64,000 bases of DNA, from contig NZ_JACCEM010000014.1 in NCBI RefSeq assembly GCF_013416525.1, positions 1-64,000 on the forward strand, written 5' to 3'. The notes beneath the pieces were generated by a model. It saw only the letters and a list, made by a program, of their open reading frames with translations, was not told the DNA's origin and ran no database searches. Numbering within the stretch: position 1 is the first letter of the stretch; each line of letters opens with the position of its first letter. The DNA is from Parapusillimonas granuli. Its GTDB lineage: Bacteria > Pseudomonadota > Gammaproteobacteria > Burkholderiales > Burkholderiaceae_B. Below are positions 37,768 to 47,544 of the stretch, in pieces. The translations under genes and the position numbers were made by a program.

Positions 37768-38223
37768 ATGCAAGTCATTCTGCTCGAAAAAGTCATCAAT
37801 CTGGGTAACCTCGGTGACGTCGTGCGCGTGCGCGACGGCTATGCCCGCAATTACCTGATTCCCCAGCGCATCGCCCGCCGCGCGACCGATGCCGCGCTCA
37901 AGGAATTCGAAGCGCGCCGCGCCGAACTGGAAAAAGCCCAGGCCGAAAAGCTTGCCGCCGCCCAATCGGTCGGCGAGAAGCTGAGCGGTCAAAGCATCAC
38001 CATCACGCAAAAGGCGGGCGTCGACGGCCGTCTTTTCGGCTCGGTCACGACCATGGACATCGCCGCCGCGCTGGCTCAGGCCGGCTTTGCCGGCGTCGAA
38101 AAGACGCAAGTCCGCCTGCCCGACGGCGCGCTGAAGGCCGTTGGCGAATACCCGGTCCAGATCGCGCTGCACACCGACGTGGTGGCCGACATCACCGTGG
38201 TGGTGCAAGGCGAAGTGGCCTGA
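37768..38223 (+). CDS. rplI: 50S ribosomal protein L9
   Basis: 151-residue two-domain protein of the L1 stalk base. The N-terminal domain [32 protein letters not shown] carries the conserved rRNA-binding motif, followed by the long connecting helix (about 40-75) and the C-terminal domain with [12 protein letters not shown]. Last gene of the rpsF operon; a hairpin terminator follows. Confidence 0.97.
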   Translation: MQVILLEKVINLGNLGDVVRVRDGYARNYLIPQRIARRATDAALKEFEARRAELEKAQAEKLAAAQSVGEKLSGQSITITQKAGVDGRLFGSVTTMDIAAALAQAGFAGVEKTQVRLPDGALKAVGEYPVQIALHTDVVADITVVVQGEVA

Positions 38224-38280
38224 TCCGTCCTGCCTCCGTGGTACATTCCTTCACTTGAAGGCGATGCCGCGGCCGCAAGC

Positions 38281-38306
38281 AAAAAGCCGGCTCGCGCCGG
38301 CTTTTT
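38281..38306 (+). terminator. Rho-independent terminator after rplI
   Basis: AAAAAGCCGGC (38281-38291), loop TCGC, then GCCGGCTTTTT (38296-38306): a perfect 11-bp stem whose arms end in an A-run and a T-run, so it could work in both directions. It ends the rpsF-priB-rpsR-rplI transcript and lies 34 bases before dnaB. Confidence 0.85.
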
Positions 38307-38340
38307 CCATTTGCTTTTCCTGTATTTGCCGGAGCCCGAA

Positions 38341-39723
38341 GTGGACAGCAAGAAGATGACCAACGACCCGCAGCTGGAGTATCTGCGCGTGCCGCCCCAT
38401 TCGGTGGAGGCCGAGCAGTCCGTGCTGGGCGGCTTGCTGCTGGACAACAGCGCGTTCGACCGCGTGACCGACGTCCTGAACGAAGACGACTTCTATCGCT
38501 TCGACCACAAGATCATCTGGCACCACATCACCCGCCTGATCGGGCTGGCCCGGCCCGCCGACGTGGTGACCGTGAACGAGTCGCTGGCCAGCGCGGGCAA
38601 GGCCGAAGAAGTCGGCGGGCTGTCCTACCTGAACGCGCTGGCCCACAATACGCCTTCGGCGGCCAACATCCGCCGCTATGCCGAGATCGTCCGCGAGCGC
38701 TCCATGCTGCGCAAGCTGGTTTCGGTGGCCGACGAGATCGCCGCGGCGGCCTTCAACCCGCAGGGCAAGGAAGCCCGGCAATTGCTGGACGAAGCCGAAT
38801 CCAGGGTGTTCCAGATCGCCCAGGAAGGCGCGCGCGGCGCCACCGGCTTCCAGGACATCCAGCCTTTGCTGACGCAGGTGGTCGAGCGCATCGACGAGCT
38901 CTACCACCGCGAAGGCGATTCCGACGTCACCGGCGTGCCGACGGGGTTCACCGACCTCGACCGCATGACTTCCGGCCTGCAGCCGGGCGACCTGGTCATC
39001 GTCGCGGGCCGCCCGTCCATGGGCAAGACCTCTTTCTCCATGAACATCGGCGAGCACGTGGCGATCGAGCAGGGGCTGCCGGTGGCGGTGTTCTCCATGG
39101 AAATGGGCGCGGTGCAGCTGGCCATGCGCATGGTCGGCTCCGTGGGCATGCTGGACCAGCACCGCATGCGCACGGGCAAGCTCACCGCCGACGACTGGCC
39201 GCGGCTGACCCATGCCGTGCAGCAGGTGCAGGAAGCGCAGATCTACATCGACGAGACCCCGGCGCTGTCCTCCATGGAAGTCCGGGCGCGCGCCAGGCGG
39301 CTGGCGCGCCAGTGCGGCCAGCTGGGCCTGATCATCATCGACTACATGCAGCTCATGTCCGCCAGTTCGGCCGGCGAGAACCGGGCGACCGAAATTTCCG
39401 AGATCAGCCGCTCGCTGAAGGGCCTGGCCAAGGAGCTGAACTGCCCGCTGATCGCCTTGTCGCAGCTGAACCGCAGCCTGGAGCAGCGGCCCAACAAGCG
39501 CCCCGTGATGAGCGATCTGCGCGAATCCGGCGCCATCGAACAGGACGCCGACCTGATCCTGTTCATCTATCGCGACGAAGTCTACAACCCGGATTCCCCC
39601 GACAAGGGCACGGCCGAGATCATCATCGGCAAGCAGCGCAACGGTCCCATCGGAACCGTGCGCCTGACTTTCCAGGGCTCGAGCACCCGCTTCCTGAATT
39701 TCACCTCGGGCATGGGCGGCTAG
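38341..39723 (+). CDS. dnaB: Replicative DNA helicase DnaB
   Basis: 460-residue hexameric 5'-3' helicase of the replication fork. The N-terminal domain (about 15-120: VPPHSVEAEQSVLGGLLLDN) is followed by the RecA-like C-terminal domain with Walker A GRPSMGKTS near 223-231, LGLIIIDYMQLMS (Walker B) and LSQLNRSLEQRPNKRP, ending in the arginine-rich RNGPIGTVRLTFQG. No intein is present. The GTG at 38341 has GGAG 7 bases upstream; the ATG at 38356 (MTNDPQ) is an alternative. A terminator upstream means it has its own promoter or depends on readthrough. Confidence 0.95.
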   Translation: MDSKKMTNDPQLEYLRVPPHSVEAEQSVLGGLLLDNSAFDRVTDVLNEDDFYRFDHKIIWHHITRLIGLARPADVVTVNESLASAGKAEEVGGLSYLNALAHNTPSAANIRRYAEIVRERSMLRKLVSVADEIAAAAFNPQGKEARQLLDEAESRVFQIAQEGARGATGFQDIQPLLTQVVERIDELYHREGDSDVTGVPTGFTDLDRMTSGLQPGDLVIVAGRPSMGKTSFSMNIGEHVAIEQGLPVAVFSMEMGAVQLAMRMVGSVGMLDQHRMRTGKLTADDWPRLTHAVQQVQEAQIYIDETPALSSMEVRARARRLARQCGQLGLIIIDYMQLMSASSAGENRATEISEISRSLKGLAKELNCPLIALSQLNRSLEQRPNKRPVMSDLRESGAIEQDADLILFIYRDEVYNPDSPDKGTAEIIIGKQRNGPIGTVRLTFQGSSTRFLNFTSGMGG

Positions 39724-39746
39724 GGCCCGCCAACGTTGGCGGGGTG

Positions 39747-40754
39747 CTAAGCCAAGGGGCCCGGCCCCCGGGTCATGCCGAGGGCCAGGTCGTACGCCGC
39801 GCGCAGCGACCCCGGGTCGGCGATGCCCCGCCCGGCGATGTCGAAGGCGGTGCCGTGGTCGACGCTGGTGCGCACGAAGGGCAGGCCCACCGTCACGTTC
39901 ACGCCTTCGTCCACGCCCAGGTACTTGACCGGTATCAGGCCCTGGTCGTGGTATTGCGCCACCACGATGTCGAACTCGCCGCGCCGGGCGCGCATGAATA
40001 TGGTGTCGCCCGGCCAGGGGCCGGTGGCGTCCACGCCTTCGCGGCGGGCCAGTTCAACGGCGGGGGCGATGATGTCCAGGTCTTCCCGGCCGAACCGGCC
40101 GTCTTCCCCGGCATGGGGGTTGAGCCCGGCGACCGCCACGCGGGGCGATGCGATCCCGGCCTGCCGGCAGGCGCGATGCGCCAGCCGTATGGTTTCGAGT
40201 TCGTTGTCGATGGTGATGAGTTCGCTGACGCGCCGCAAGGGCACGTGTATGGTGACCAGGATCACGCGCAATTCCTGGTTGGCCAGCATCATGGCATAGT
40301 GTTGCGTGCCGCTGCGCTCGGCCAGGATCTCGGTGTGGCCCGGGTAGTCGGCGCCGCCCGCCTGCATGGTCTTTTTATTGAGCGGAGCCGTCACGATGGC
40401 GCGCAGCTTGCCGGCCAGCGCGTCGTCGATGGCGTGGCAAAGGAATTCGTAGGCGGCCCGCCCGGCGCGCGGGTCGGGCCGGCCCGGAGGCAGGTCGGGC
40501 GGCAGGGCCTGCCAGCGGTTCAGCACCGGCACCGCGCCCGGCGCGCCGGTCGCGGCATCCGGCTCGCCGACGAGCTCGACCCGCAGCCTGCCCGCCAGGC
40601 CCAGCCGCGCGATGGCGGCGTCCAGGATGCCCGCGTCGCCATAGACGACGGAAGGATGGGGCAGGCCGCCGTCGAACAGCTTGGCGATGATTTCCGGGCC
40701 TATGCCGGCGGCGTCGCCCATGGTGATGCCGATGGGCCCGCTGGGCGCGTCCAT
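39747..40754 (-). CDS. pdxA: PdxA-family dehydrogenase (4-hydroxythreonine-4-phosphate or 4-phosphoerythronate/threonate type)
   Basis: 335-residue NAD-dependent metal enzyme. It starts IGITMGDAAGIGPEIIAK and has the metal ligands in YPGHTEILAERSGT and VAGLNPHAGEDGRFG, then VVAQYHDQGLIPVKYLG. PdxA oxidises 4-phosphohydroxy-L-threonine in vitamin B6 synthesis. The MGD-AGIGPEII start resembles the PdxA2 branch used in sugar-acid breakdown, so the B6 role is not certain. It begins 2 bp after the phoH stop, so the two are probably co-expressed. It converges on dnaB with a 23-bp gap. Confidence 0.88.
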   Translation of the reverse strand: MDAPSGPIGITMGDAAGIGPEIIAKLFDGGLPHPSVVYGDAGILDAAIARLGLAGRLRVELVGEPDAATGAPGAVPVLNRWQALPPDLPPGRPDPRAGRAAYEFLCHAIDDALAGKLRAIVTAPLNKKTMQAGGADYPGHTEILAERSGTQHYAMMLANQELRVILVTIHVPLRRVSELITIDNELETIRLAHRACRQAGIASPRVAVAGLNPHAGEDGRFGREDLDIIAPAVELARREGVDATGPWPGDTIFMRARRGEFDIVVAQYHDQGLIPVKYLGVDEGVNVTVGLPFVRTSVDHGTAFDIAGRGIADPGSLRAAYDLALGMTRGPGPLA

Positions 40755-40756
40755 GC

Positions 40757-42433
40757 TCAGAGCGCCTCGCTTGCGTAGTCGGCCAGCCGCGAGCGTTCGC
40801 CGCGCTGCAGCGTGATGTGGCCGGCATGCGGCCAGCCCTTGAAGCGGTCCACCACATAGGTCAGCCCCGAGCTGCCTTCCGTCAGGTAGGGGGTGTCGAT
40901 CTGGGCGATGTTGCCCAGGCAGACGATCTTGGTGCCGGGGCCGGCGCGGGTGACCAGCGTCTTCATTTGCTTGGGCGTGAGGTTCTGCGCTTCGTCGATG
41001 ATCAGGAATTTGTTCAGGAAGGTGCGGCCGCGCATGAAATTGAGCGACTTCACCTTGATGCGCGAGCGTATCAGCTCCATGGTGGAGTTCTTGGGCCAGT
41101 CCGGCCCCGAGCCGCCGCCGAATTCGGCATTGCCCGCGCCCAGGTGCAGCACTTCGAGGTTGTCTTCCAGCGCGCCCATCCAGGGCAGCATTTTTTCTTC
41201 TTCGGTGCCCGGCAGGAAGCCGATGTCGTCGCCGACCGGCACGGTGGCGCGGGTGATGATGATCTCGTTGTAGCGCTTGGTTTCGAGCGTCTGGGTGAGC
41301 CCGCTGGCCAGGGCCAGCAGGGTCTTGCCGGTGCCCGCCTGGCCCAGCAGCGATACGAAGTCGCAATCGGGGTTCATGAGCAGGTTGAGTGCGAAGTTCT
41401 GTTCGCGGTTCCTGGCCGTGATGCCCCAGACGTTGTTCTTGCCGTGGCTGTAGTCGCGCAGGGTGGCGAGCACCGCGCTCTTGCCGCTGACTTCCTTCAC
41501 CTGGGCCTGCAGGGGGAGGTCGCCGTCGAAGTAGACGAACTCGTTGACGATGAATTCCGAGCACAGCGGGCCGCGGATGCGGTAATACGTGGTGCCGCCC
41601 TGCTGCCAGGATTCGACGTCCTTGCCGTGCTTGAGCCAGAAGTTCTCCGGCAACGGCATGACGCCGTCATAGAGCAGGTCGGAGTCGTCCAGCACGTGGT
41701 CGCTCAGGTAGTCCTCGGCTTCCAGGCCCAGCGAGCGGGCCTTGAGCCGCATGTTGATGTCCTTGGACACCAGGATGACTTCGCGCTTGTCGTGGATGCG
41801 CTGCAGCGCGTGCACGACGCAGAGTATGGCGTTGTCGGCCTTGCCCGGGGGCAGGTCGATGGGCAGCTTGGATTCCAGCGCCGTCGTCTGCAGGTGCAAC
41901 CGCCCCAGGGCCTCGGCGTTGCCGAGGGCGTCCAGGTCCACGCCGGCTTCCAGGTCCTTGGTTCCGCTGACCAGGCCGTCCAGCGAACGGCTGACCTGCC
42001 GGGCGTTGCGCGCCACTTCCGACATGCCTTTCTTTTGATGGTCGAGCTCTTCCAGGACGATCATGGGCAGGAAGATGTCGTGCTCTTCGAACTTGAAGAG
42101 CGAGTTGGAATCGTGCAGCAGGACGTTGGTGTCCAGCACGAACAGCTTGCGCTTGGACGCCGCCAGCCGCTTTCTTTTCGAGGGCGTGCGCGCCTGGGCG
42201 ACGGGCGCCGGTTCGGCGGCGGTGATTTCAGGCTTGATGGCGTCGGCCACGGCCGGCGGCTGGACCGGCAGCGCGGTTGAAGCAGGGCCCGCCTGCGGCG
42301 CCGCGGGAGCGGGCGCCGCGGCCTTGCCGGCCGGGCGGGGGGCAGTTGCCTTGGCTTTGACGGCGATGGGCGGTTCTGTGGTGTCGATGGCAACCGTGGC
42401 GCCCATGCGTGTTGGCAACTTGGGTAGCGGCAT
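40757..42433 (-). CDS. PhoH family protein with N-terminal PIN domain (PhoH2/YlaK type)
   Basis: 558 residues. An Ala/Pro/Lys-rich, probably disordered leader (1 to about 90) is followed by a PIN RNase domain (LFVLDTNVLLHDSNSL, acidic D101 and D108; LEELDHQKKG; VILVSKDINMRLKA) and a PhoH ATPase domain with Walker A GQAGTGKT (near 360), EIIITRATVPVGDDIGFLPG and LIIDEAQNLTPKQMKTLVTR. PIN-PhoH proteins are ATP-driven RNA helicase/ribonucleases. The start at 42433 has GGAG upstream. bcp lies 50 bp upstream on the same strand. Confidence 0.9.
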   Translation of the reverse strand: MPLPKLPTRMGATVAIDTTEPPIAVKAKATAPRPAGKAAAPAPAAPQAGPASTALPVQPPAVADAIKPEITAAEPAPVAQARTPSKRKRLAASKRKLFVLDTNVLLHDSNSLFKFEEHDIFLPMIVLEELDHQKKGMSEVARNARQVSRSLDGLVSGTKDLEAGVDLDALGNAEALGRLHLQTTALESKLPIDLPPGKADNAILCVVHALQRIHDKREVILVSKDINMRLKARSLGLEAEDYLSDHVLDDSDLLYDGVMPLPENFWLKHGKDVESWQQGGTTYYRIRGPLCSEFIVNEFVYFDGDLPLQAQVKEVSGKSAVLATLRDYSHGKNNVWGITARNREQNFALNLLMNPDCDFVSLLGQAGTGKTLLALASGLTQTLETKRYNEIIITRATVPVGDDIGFLPGTEEEKMLPWMGALEDNLEVLHLGAGNAEFGGGSGPDWPKNSTMELIRSRIKVKSLNFMRGRTFLNKFLIIDEAQNLTPKQMKTLVTRAGPGTKIVCLGNIAQIDTPYLTEGSSGLTYVVDRFKGWPHAGHITLQRGERSRLADYASEAL

Positions 42434-42483
42434 AAGGGTCTTAGCTCCTGAAAATTTTTGAGGTCCTGGCACGGGCGGGCGGC

Positions 42484-42954
42484 TCAGCCCCTGGCCGCCT
42501 GCACGGCCTGCAGGACGTCGTCGACGTGGCCCGGCACCTTGAGGCCGCGCCATTCGCGCTGCAGCACGCCGTGCTCGTCGATGAGGAAGGTGCTGCGTTC
42601 GATGCCGCGCACTTGTTTACCGTACATGTTTTTCATCTTCATGACGCCGAAGAGCTGGCACAGGCTTTCGTCTTCGTCGGCGATCAGGGGGAAGGGCAGG
42701 TCCTGCTTCTCGGTGAAGCCGGCGTGGGACTTCAGGGAATCGCGCGATACGCCGATGATCTGGCATCCCGCATCGACGAAATCCTGGTAGCGGTCGCGGA
42801 AGCCCTGGGCCTGCGTGGTGCAGCCCGGCGTGTTGTCCTTGGGATAGAAGTACAGCACGGTGAGGTGGCCGCGCAGGCCCTGGGCGCCGACTTCCCCTTG
42901 CGTGCTGGCGGCGGTGAATGCGGGTATGGGCTTGCCGACGGTGACCTGGCTCAT
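42484..42954 (-). CDS. bcp: Thioredoxin-dependent peroxiredoxin, Bcp/PrxQ type
   Basis: 156-residue peroxiredoxin that reduces hydrogen peroxide and organic peroxides. The peroxidatic cysteine is C45 in YFYPKDNTPGCTTQAQGF. In E. coli-type Bcp a resolving cysteine follows five residues later, but position 50 here is Gln, so resolution must use another cysteine (the later DAGCQIIG or ESLCQLFG) or act as a 1-Cys enzyme. Its ATG overlaps the stop of the Mth938-like gene (ATGA), so the two are translationally coupled. Confidence 0.93.
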   Translation of the reverse strand: MSQVTVGKPIPAFTAASTQGEVGAQGLRGHLTVLYFYPKDNTPGCTTQAQGFRDRYQDFVDAGCQIIGVSRDSLKSHAGFTEKQDLPFPLIADEDESLCQLFGVMKMKNMYGKQVRGIERSTFLIDEHGVLQREWRGLKVPGHVDDVLQAVQAARG

Positions 42955-43400
42955 GCGGGCTCCTTGTAGGGTAGAAGGGCCACGATCACGCGCCGCCCTT
43001 CGGACATCAGAATATTGTAGGTTCGGGCGGCCGCCTGGGTGCTCATGGATTCTATCCCTATGCCCAGCCTGAGGATGGGCGCCGTCACCCGGGCGGGCAG
43101 CAGGTACTGCTTGCGGCCCGTGCCGATGAGGATGACCTCGGGGGCGTCCGGCGGCTTTTGCGGTGCTGCGGAGTCGTCCAGAAACGCCATGGGATCGGCC
43201 TTTTCGTCCTGCAGGCCGGCGATGTCGCGCAGGACCGCGGTGGTGATGTCGGCCGCCGAGGACACCTTCCATTCGTGGATTTCCCCTTCGGGGGCGAAAT
43301 AGACGGCATGAGTATAGGCCGTTTCGTTTATCTCGATGTGGTCGTCCCGGAACGCCGTCACGGTATTGAGGGCGGGATTGGATTCGCTTTGCAATTGCAC
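42951..43400 (-). CDS. Mth938-like domain protein (DUF498)
   Basis: 149-residue single-domain protein of the Mth938/Xcc1710/NDUFAF3-like family. Characteristic segments are the DVLPW-type replacement [13 protein letters not shown] near 40-52, [17 protein letters not shown] near 88-105, and [31 protein letters not shown] near 112-143. Relatives in eukaryotes are complex I assembly factors; bacterial roles are not defined. First gene of a short unit with bcp, possibly continuing into phoH and pdxA. Confidence 0.82.
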   Translation of the reverse strand: MQLQSESNPALNTVTAFRDDHIEINETAYTHAVYFAPEGEIHEWKVSSAADITTAVLRDIAGLQDEKADPMAFLDDSAAPQKPPDAPEVILIGTGRKQYLLPARVTAPILRLGIGIESMSTQAAARTYNILMSEGRRVIVALLPYKEPA

Positions 43401-43560
43401 TGGTTACTCCCCAAGTCAACTTGATGATAGCGCAAAGCTCGTTTTCATAGGATGGATTAAACTTGTTCGCCATTTGCCGCAGGCGACGGCTTGCGCTAGA
43501 TTACTCATTTTGCTGCACTGCACACCCTCACCATTTCCGTCTACAGACCCAAGGACCATC

Positions 43561-44748
43561 ATGACGAACTTTCCTCGCATAGAGCGTTTGCCGCCCTACG
43601 TGTTCAATATAACCGGCGAACTCAAGATGGCGGCGCGACGGCGCGGCGAGGACATCATCGACATGTCCATGGGCAACCCCGACGGCCCCACTCCGCGGCA
43701 CATCGTGGACAAGCTCGTCGAGGCGGCCTCGCGGCCCGACACCCACGGCTATTCCGTCTCCAAGGGCATCCCGCGGCTGCGCAAGGCCATTTCGGGCTGG
43801 TACGAGCGGCGCTACGGCGTGCAGATCGACCCCGACAGCGAGGCCATCGTCACCATAGGCTCGAAAGAAGGCCTGGCCCACCTCATGCTGGCCACGCTGG
43901 ACCGCGGCGACACGGTGCTGGTGCCCAACCCCAGCTACCCCATCCACATCTACGGCGCGGTCATCGCGGGCGCGAACATCCGTTCGGTGCCGATGACGCC
44001 GGGGCTGGACTTCTTCGAGGAAATCGAGCGCGCCGTGCGCGAAAGCATACCCAAGCCCAAGATGATGATCCTGGGCTTCCCCAGCAATCCCACGGCGCAG
44101 TGCGTGGACCTGTCCTTCTTCGAGCGCATCGTCGCGCTGGCGCGCGAGCACAACATCCTGGTGGTGCACGACCTGGCCTATGCGGACATCACCTTCGACG
44201 GCTACGTGGCCCCGTCCATCATGCAGGTGGAAGGCGCGCGCGACGTGGCGGTCGAGTTCTTCACCATGAGCAAGAGCTACAACATGGCCGGCTGGCGGGT
44301 GGGCTTCATGGTCGGGAACCAGGAGCTGGTCAACGCGCTCGCGCGCATCAAGAGCTACCACGACTACGGCACGTTCACGCCCATCCAGGTCGCGTCCATC
44401 GCTGCGCTCGAAGGCCCGCAGGACTGCGTCGCAGAGGTCGTGGAGCAATACCGGCTGCGGCGCGACGTCCTGGCCAAGGGCCTGCACGAAGCGGGCTGGC
44501 CCGTCGACATTCCCAAGGCGTCCATGTACATCTGGGCCAAGATCCCCGATTTCTACCAGGGCATGGGCTCGCTGGAATTCTCCAAGCGCCTGCTGGCCGA
44601 CGCCAAGGTGGCGGTGTCGCCGGGCGTGGGCTTCGGCGAATACGGCGACGACTACGTGCGCTTCGCCCTGATCGAAAACGAGCAGCGGATCCGCCAGGCG
44701 GTGCGCGGCATCAAGGACATGTTCCGCAAAGACGGCATGGGCAGGTAG
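43561..44748 (+). CDS. alaC: Glutamate-pyruvate aminotransferase AlaC-like
   Basis: 395-residue fold-type I PLP aminotransferase. Conserved features are [16 protein letters not shown] near 34, [49 protein letters not shown], and the PLP lysine in [16 protein letters not shown] near 238. It matches the AlaC/YfdZ type placed upstream of homoserine dehydrogenase in many beta-proteobacteria and linked to alanine or aspartate-family amino acids. The frame is open from 43336, but ATG 43561 is the family start. hom follows after 67 bp. Confidence 0.9.
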   Translation: MTNFPRIERLPPYVFNITGELKMAARRRGEDIIDMSMGNPDGPTPRHIVDKLVEAASRPDTHGYSVSKGIPRLRKAISGWYERRYGVQIDPDSEAIVTIGSKEGLAHLMLATLDRGDTVLVPNPSYPIHIYGAVIAGANIRSVPMTPGLDFFEEIERAVRESIPKPKMMILGFPSNPTAQCVDLSFFERIVALAREHNILVVHDLAYADITFDGYVAPSIMQVEGARDVAVEFFTMSKSYNMAGWRVGFMVGNQELVNALARIKSYHDYGTFTPIQVASIAALEGPQDCVAEVVEQYRLRRDVLAKGLHEAGWPVDIPKASMYIWAKIPDFYQGMGSLEFSKRLLADAKVAVSPGVGFGEYGDDYVRFALIENEQRIRQAVRGIKDMFRKDGMGR

Positions 44749-44815
44749 GCCGGGGCGGCGCTTGGCTACAATAAGCGTTTTTTCAGCGTTTTTTCCGCAA
44801 GTACGGATCGGGTAA

Positions 44816-46120
44816 ATGAGTCCTATTAAAGTTGGTTTGCTGGGGCTGGGCGTCGTCGGGGGCGGCACCTGGAAGGTATTGACGCGCAATGCCGAAGAGA
44901 TCGCGCGCCGCGCCGGCCGGCGCATCGAGGTCTCGGCCATCGCCGTCCGTGACGTCGAAAAGGCGAGAAAACTGGTGGGCGACCAGGCGCAGGTCTGCCG
45001 CGACGGCTTCGAGGTCGTGCGCCGGCCCGACATCGACATCGTCGTCGAGATCATCGGCGGCGACACCCTGGCCCGCGAACTGGTCATGGAGGCCATCGCC
45101 CGGGGCAAGCACGTCGTGACGGCCAACAAGGCCTTGCTGGCCAAGCACGGCAATGAAATCTTCGCCGCCGCGCACCAGAAAGGCGTCATGGTGGCCTTCG
45201 AAGCCGCCGTGGCCGGCGGCATCCCCATCATCAAGGCGATACGCGAAGGCCTGACGGCCAATCGCATCCAGTGGCTGGCCGGCATCATCAACGGCACGAC
45301 CAATTTCATCCTGTCGGAAATGCGCGCGCGCGGGCTGTCCTTCAATGAAGTGCTGGCCGAAGCGCAGCGGCTGGGCTATGCGGAAGCCGACCCCACCTTC
45401 GACATCGAGGGCGTGGACGCCGCGCACAAGCTCACGCTGCTTGCCTCGCTGGCGTTCGGCGTGCCGGTGCAGTTCGACAAAGCCCACATCGAGGGCATTT
45501 CCAGCCTGGCCCGCGAAGACATCGTCCATGCCGAGCGCCTGGGCTATCGCATCAAGCTGCTGGGCTTCACGCGCCGGCGCAACGACGGCATCGAACTGCG
45601 GGTGCACCCCACCCTGGTGCCCGCCGAGCGCCTGCTGGCCAACGTCGAAGGCGCCATGAACGCGGTGCTGGTCAGCGGCGACATGGTCGGCCCCACGCTG
45701 TATTACGGCCAGGGAGCCGGCGAGCTGCCCACGGCGTCCGCGGTGGTCGCCGACCTGGTCGACGTCACCCGCCTGCAGACGGCCGACCCGGAGCACCGGG
45801 TTCCCTATCTGGCCTTCCAGCCCGACGCGCTGGACGACACGCCCATACTGCCCATCGAAGAAGTCCGTTCCTCGTATTATCTGCGCATGCGCGTGCTGGA
45901 CCGCCCCGGCGTACTGGCCGACATCGCCCGCATACTGGCCGACGTCGGCATTTCCATAGGGTCCATGATCCAGGAGCCGCACGGCGAAACCGAAGCCGAC
46001 ATCATCTTCCTGACGCACGAGGCGCGCGAAGGCGACATCGACAGCGCCTTGCAGCGCATCGGCGCCCTGGCTTTCGTGCATTCCGACGTCACGCGCCTGC
46101 GCATGGAGCACCTGATATGA
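44816..46120 (+). CDS. hom: Homoserine dehydrogenase
   Basis: 434-residue monofunctional enzyme that reduces aspartate semialdehyde to homoserine for threonine and methionine. It has the NAD(P)-binding start IKVGLLGLGVVGGGT, the catalytic region AAVAGGIPIIKAIREGLTANRIQWLAGIINGTTNFILSEM near 125-165, and a C-terminal ACT domain (about 350-430: YYLRMRVLDRPGVLADIARILAD) that usually confers feedback control by threonine. The stop overlaps the thrC ATG by 4 bp, so hom-thrC is an operon. Confidence 0.97.
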   Translation: MSPIKVGLLGLGVVGGGTWKVLTRNAEEIARRAGRRIEVSAIAVRDVEKARKLVGDQAQVCRDGFEVVRRPDIDIVVEIIGGDTLARELVMEAIARGKHVVTANKALLAKHGNEIFAAAHQKGVMVAFEAAVAGGIPIIKAIREGLTANRIQWLAGIINGTTNFILSEMRARGLSFNEVLAEAQRLGYAEADPTFDIEGVDAAHKLTLLASLAFGVPVQFDKAHIEGISSLAREDIVHAERLGYRIKLLGFTRRRNDGIELRVHPTLVPAERLLANVEGAMNAVLVSGDMVGPTLYYGQGAGELPTASAVVADLVDVTRLQTADPEHRVPYLAFQPDALDDTPILPIEEVRSSYYLRMRVLDRPGVLADIARILADVGISIGSMIQEPHGETEADIIFLTHEAREGDIDSALQRIGALAFVHSDVTRLRMEHLI

Positions 46121-47532
46121 AATACCGTTCCACCCGCGGCGGCATGGCGCCGCAATCGTTCTCCGACATCCTGCTCGAAGGCCTGGCGCCCGACGGCGGC
46201 CTCGCGCTGCCGGAGCGCTTTCCCGCCGTCGATGCCGACACCCTGGAGTCCTGGCGGGCGCTTTCCTACGCCGAACTGGCCGCGGAGATCCTGAGGCTGT
46301 ACATCGACGACATTCCCCGCGACGACCTCCTGGCCCTGACGCGGGCCGCCTACAACGCCTCGGTGTTCGGCAGCGAACAAATCGTGCCCCTGAAGCCGCT
46401 GAATCGCGGCCTGACGCTGCTCGGCCTGTCCGAAGGCCCGACGCTGGCCTTCAAGGACATGGCGATGCAGTTCCTGGGCCAGGTCTTCGAATACGTGCTG
46501 GGCAAGCGCAACGCCACGCTGAACATCCTGGGCGCGACGTCCGGCGATACCGGTTCCGCCGCCGAATACGCCTTGCGCGGCAAGCGCGGCGTGAACGTCT
46601 TCATGCTGTCGCCGCATGGCCGCATGAGCGAGTTCCAGCGCGCCCAGATGTATTCCCTGCAGGACGAGAACATCCACAACCTGGCGCTCAAGGGCGTGTT
46701 CGACGACTGCCAGGACATCGTCAAGGCGCTGGCGGGCGACCTGGACTTCAAGTCGCGCTACCGGCTGGGCGCCGTCAACTCCATCAATTGGGCGCGCATC
46801 GCCGCGCAGGTGGTCTATTACTTCTGGGGCTGGCTGCGCGCCACGACGGCGGCGGGGGCGCAGGTGTCGTTCACGGTCCCGTCGGGCAATTTCGGCAACA
46901 TCCTGTCCGGGCACATCGCCCGCCGGATGGGCTTGCCGATCCGGCGCCTGGTGCTGGCCACCAACGAGAACAACGTGCTCGAAGAATTCTTCCGCACCGG
47001 CGTCTACCGCCCGCGTTCGGCCGAGCAGACCCACGCCACGTCCAGCCCGTCCATGGACATCTCCCGCGCCTCGAACTTCGAGCGCTTCGTCTTCGATCTC
47101 GTGGACCAGGACGCCGGCAAGGTCAAGGCCTGCTGGAAGCAGCTGGACGAAACCGGCGCCTTCGATCTCAGCGGCCTGAAGCCCTTGTTCGAATCGCGTT
47201 ACGGTTTCGTCGCCGGGGCCAGCACCCATGCCGACCGGCTGGCCACCATCCGGCAGGTCTATGAAGAAACCGGGGTGCTCATCGACCCGCACACGGCCGA
47301 CGGCGTCAAGGTCGGCGCCGGCCATGTGGAAGAGGGCATCCCCATGCTGGTGCTCGAAACCGCCTTGCCGGCCAAGTTCGGCGAGACCATCCAAGAAGCC
47401 ATCGGCAAGCCCGCGCCCATCCCCGCGCATTTGCAGGGGCTGGCCCGGCTGCCGCAGCGTGTCGAGGTCATGGACTGCGACGCCGAGCTGGTGCGCGACT
47501 ACATCAAGCGCCACGTGGCGGCCCAGGCCTGA
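46117..47532 (+). CDS. thrC: Threonine synthase
   Basis: 471-residue PLP enzyme converting O-phosphohomoserine to threonine. It begins MKYRSTRGGMAPQSFSDILLEGLAPDGGLALP, the long E. coli-like form. PLP lysine in LAFKDMAMQFLGQ near 112-117, GATSGDTGSAAEYALRGK, and SFTVPSGNFGNILSG, which binds the cofactor phosphate. It is coupled to hom through an ATGA overlap. Confidence 0.97.
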   Translation: MKYRSTRGGMAPQSFSDILLEGLAPDGGLALPERFPAVDADTLESWRALSYAELAAEILRLYIDDIPRDDLLALTRAAYNASVFGSEQIVPLKPLNRGLTLLGLSEGPTLAFKDMAMQFLGQVFEYVLGKRNATLNILGATSGDTGSAAEYALRGKRGVNVFMLSPHGRMSEFQRAQMYSLQDENIHNLALKGVFDDCQDIVKALAGDLDFKSRYRLGAVNSINWARIAAQVVYYFWGWLRATTAAGAQVSFTVPSGNFGNILSGHIARRMGLPIRRLVLATNENNVLEEFFRTGVYRPRSAEQTHATSSPSMDISRASNFERFVFDLVDQDAGKVKACWKQLDETGAFDLSGLKPLFESRYGFVAGASTHADRLATIRQVYEETGVLIDPHTADGVKVGAGHVEEGIPMLVLETALPAKFGETIQEAIGKPAPIPAHLQGLARLPQRVEVMDCDAELVRDYIKRHVAAQA

Positions 47533-47544
47533 TCGGGGCGCATC

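Noticed and set aside
47533-47544. Fluoride riboswitch before crcB
   Set aside because: Only 12 bp separate thrC and crcB, and no riboswitch-like structure was seen at the end of thrC.
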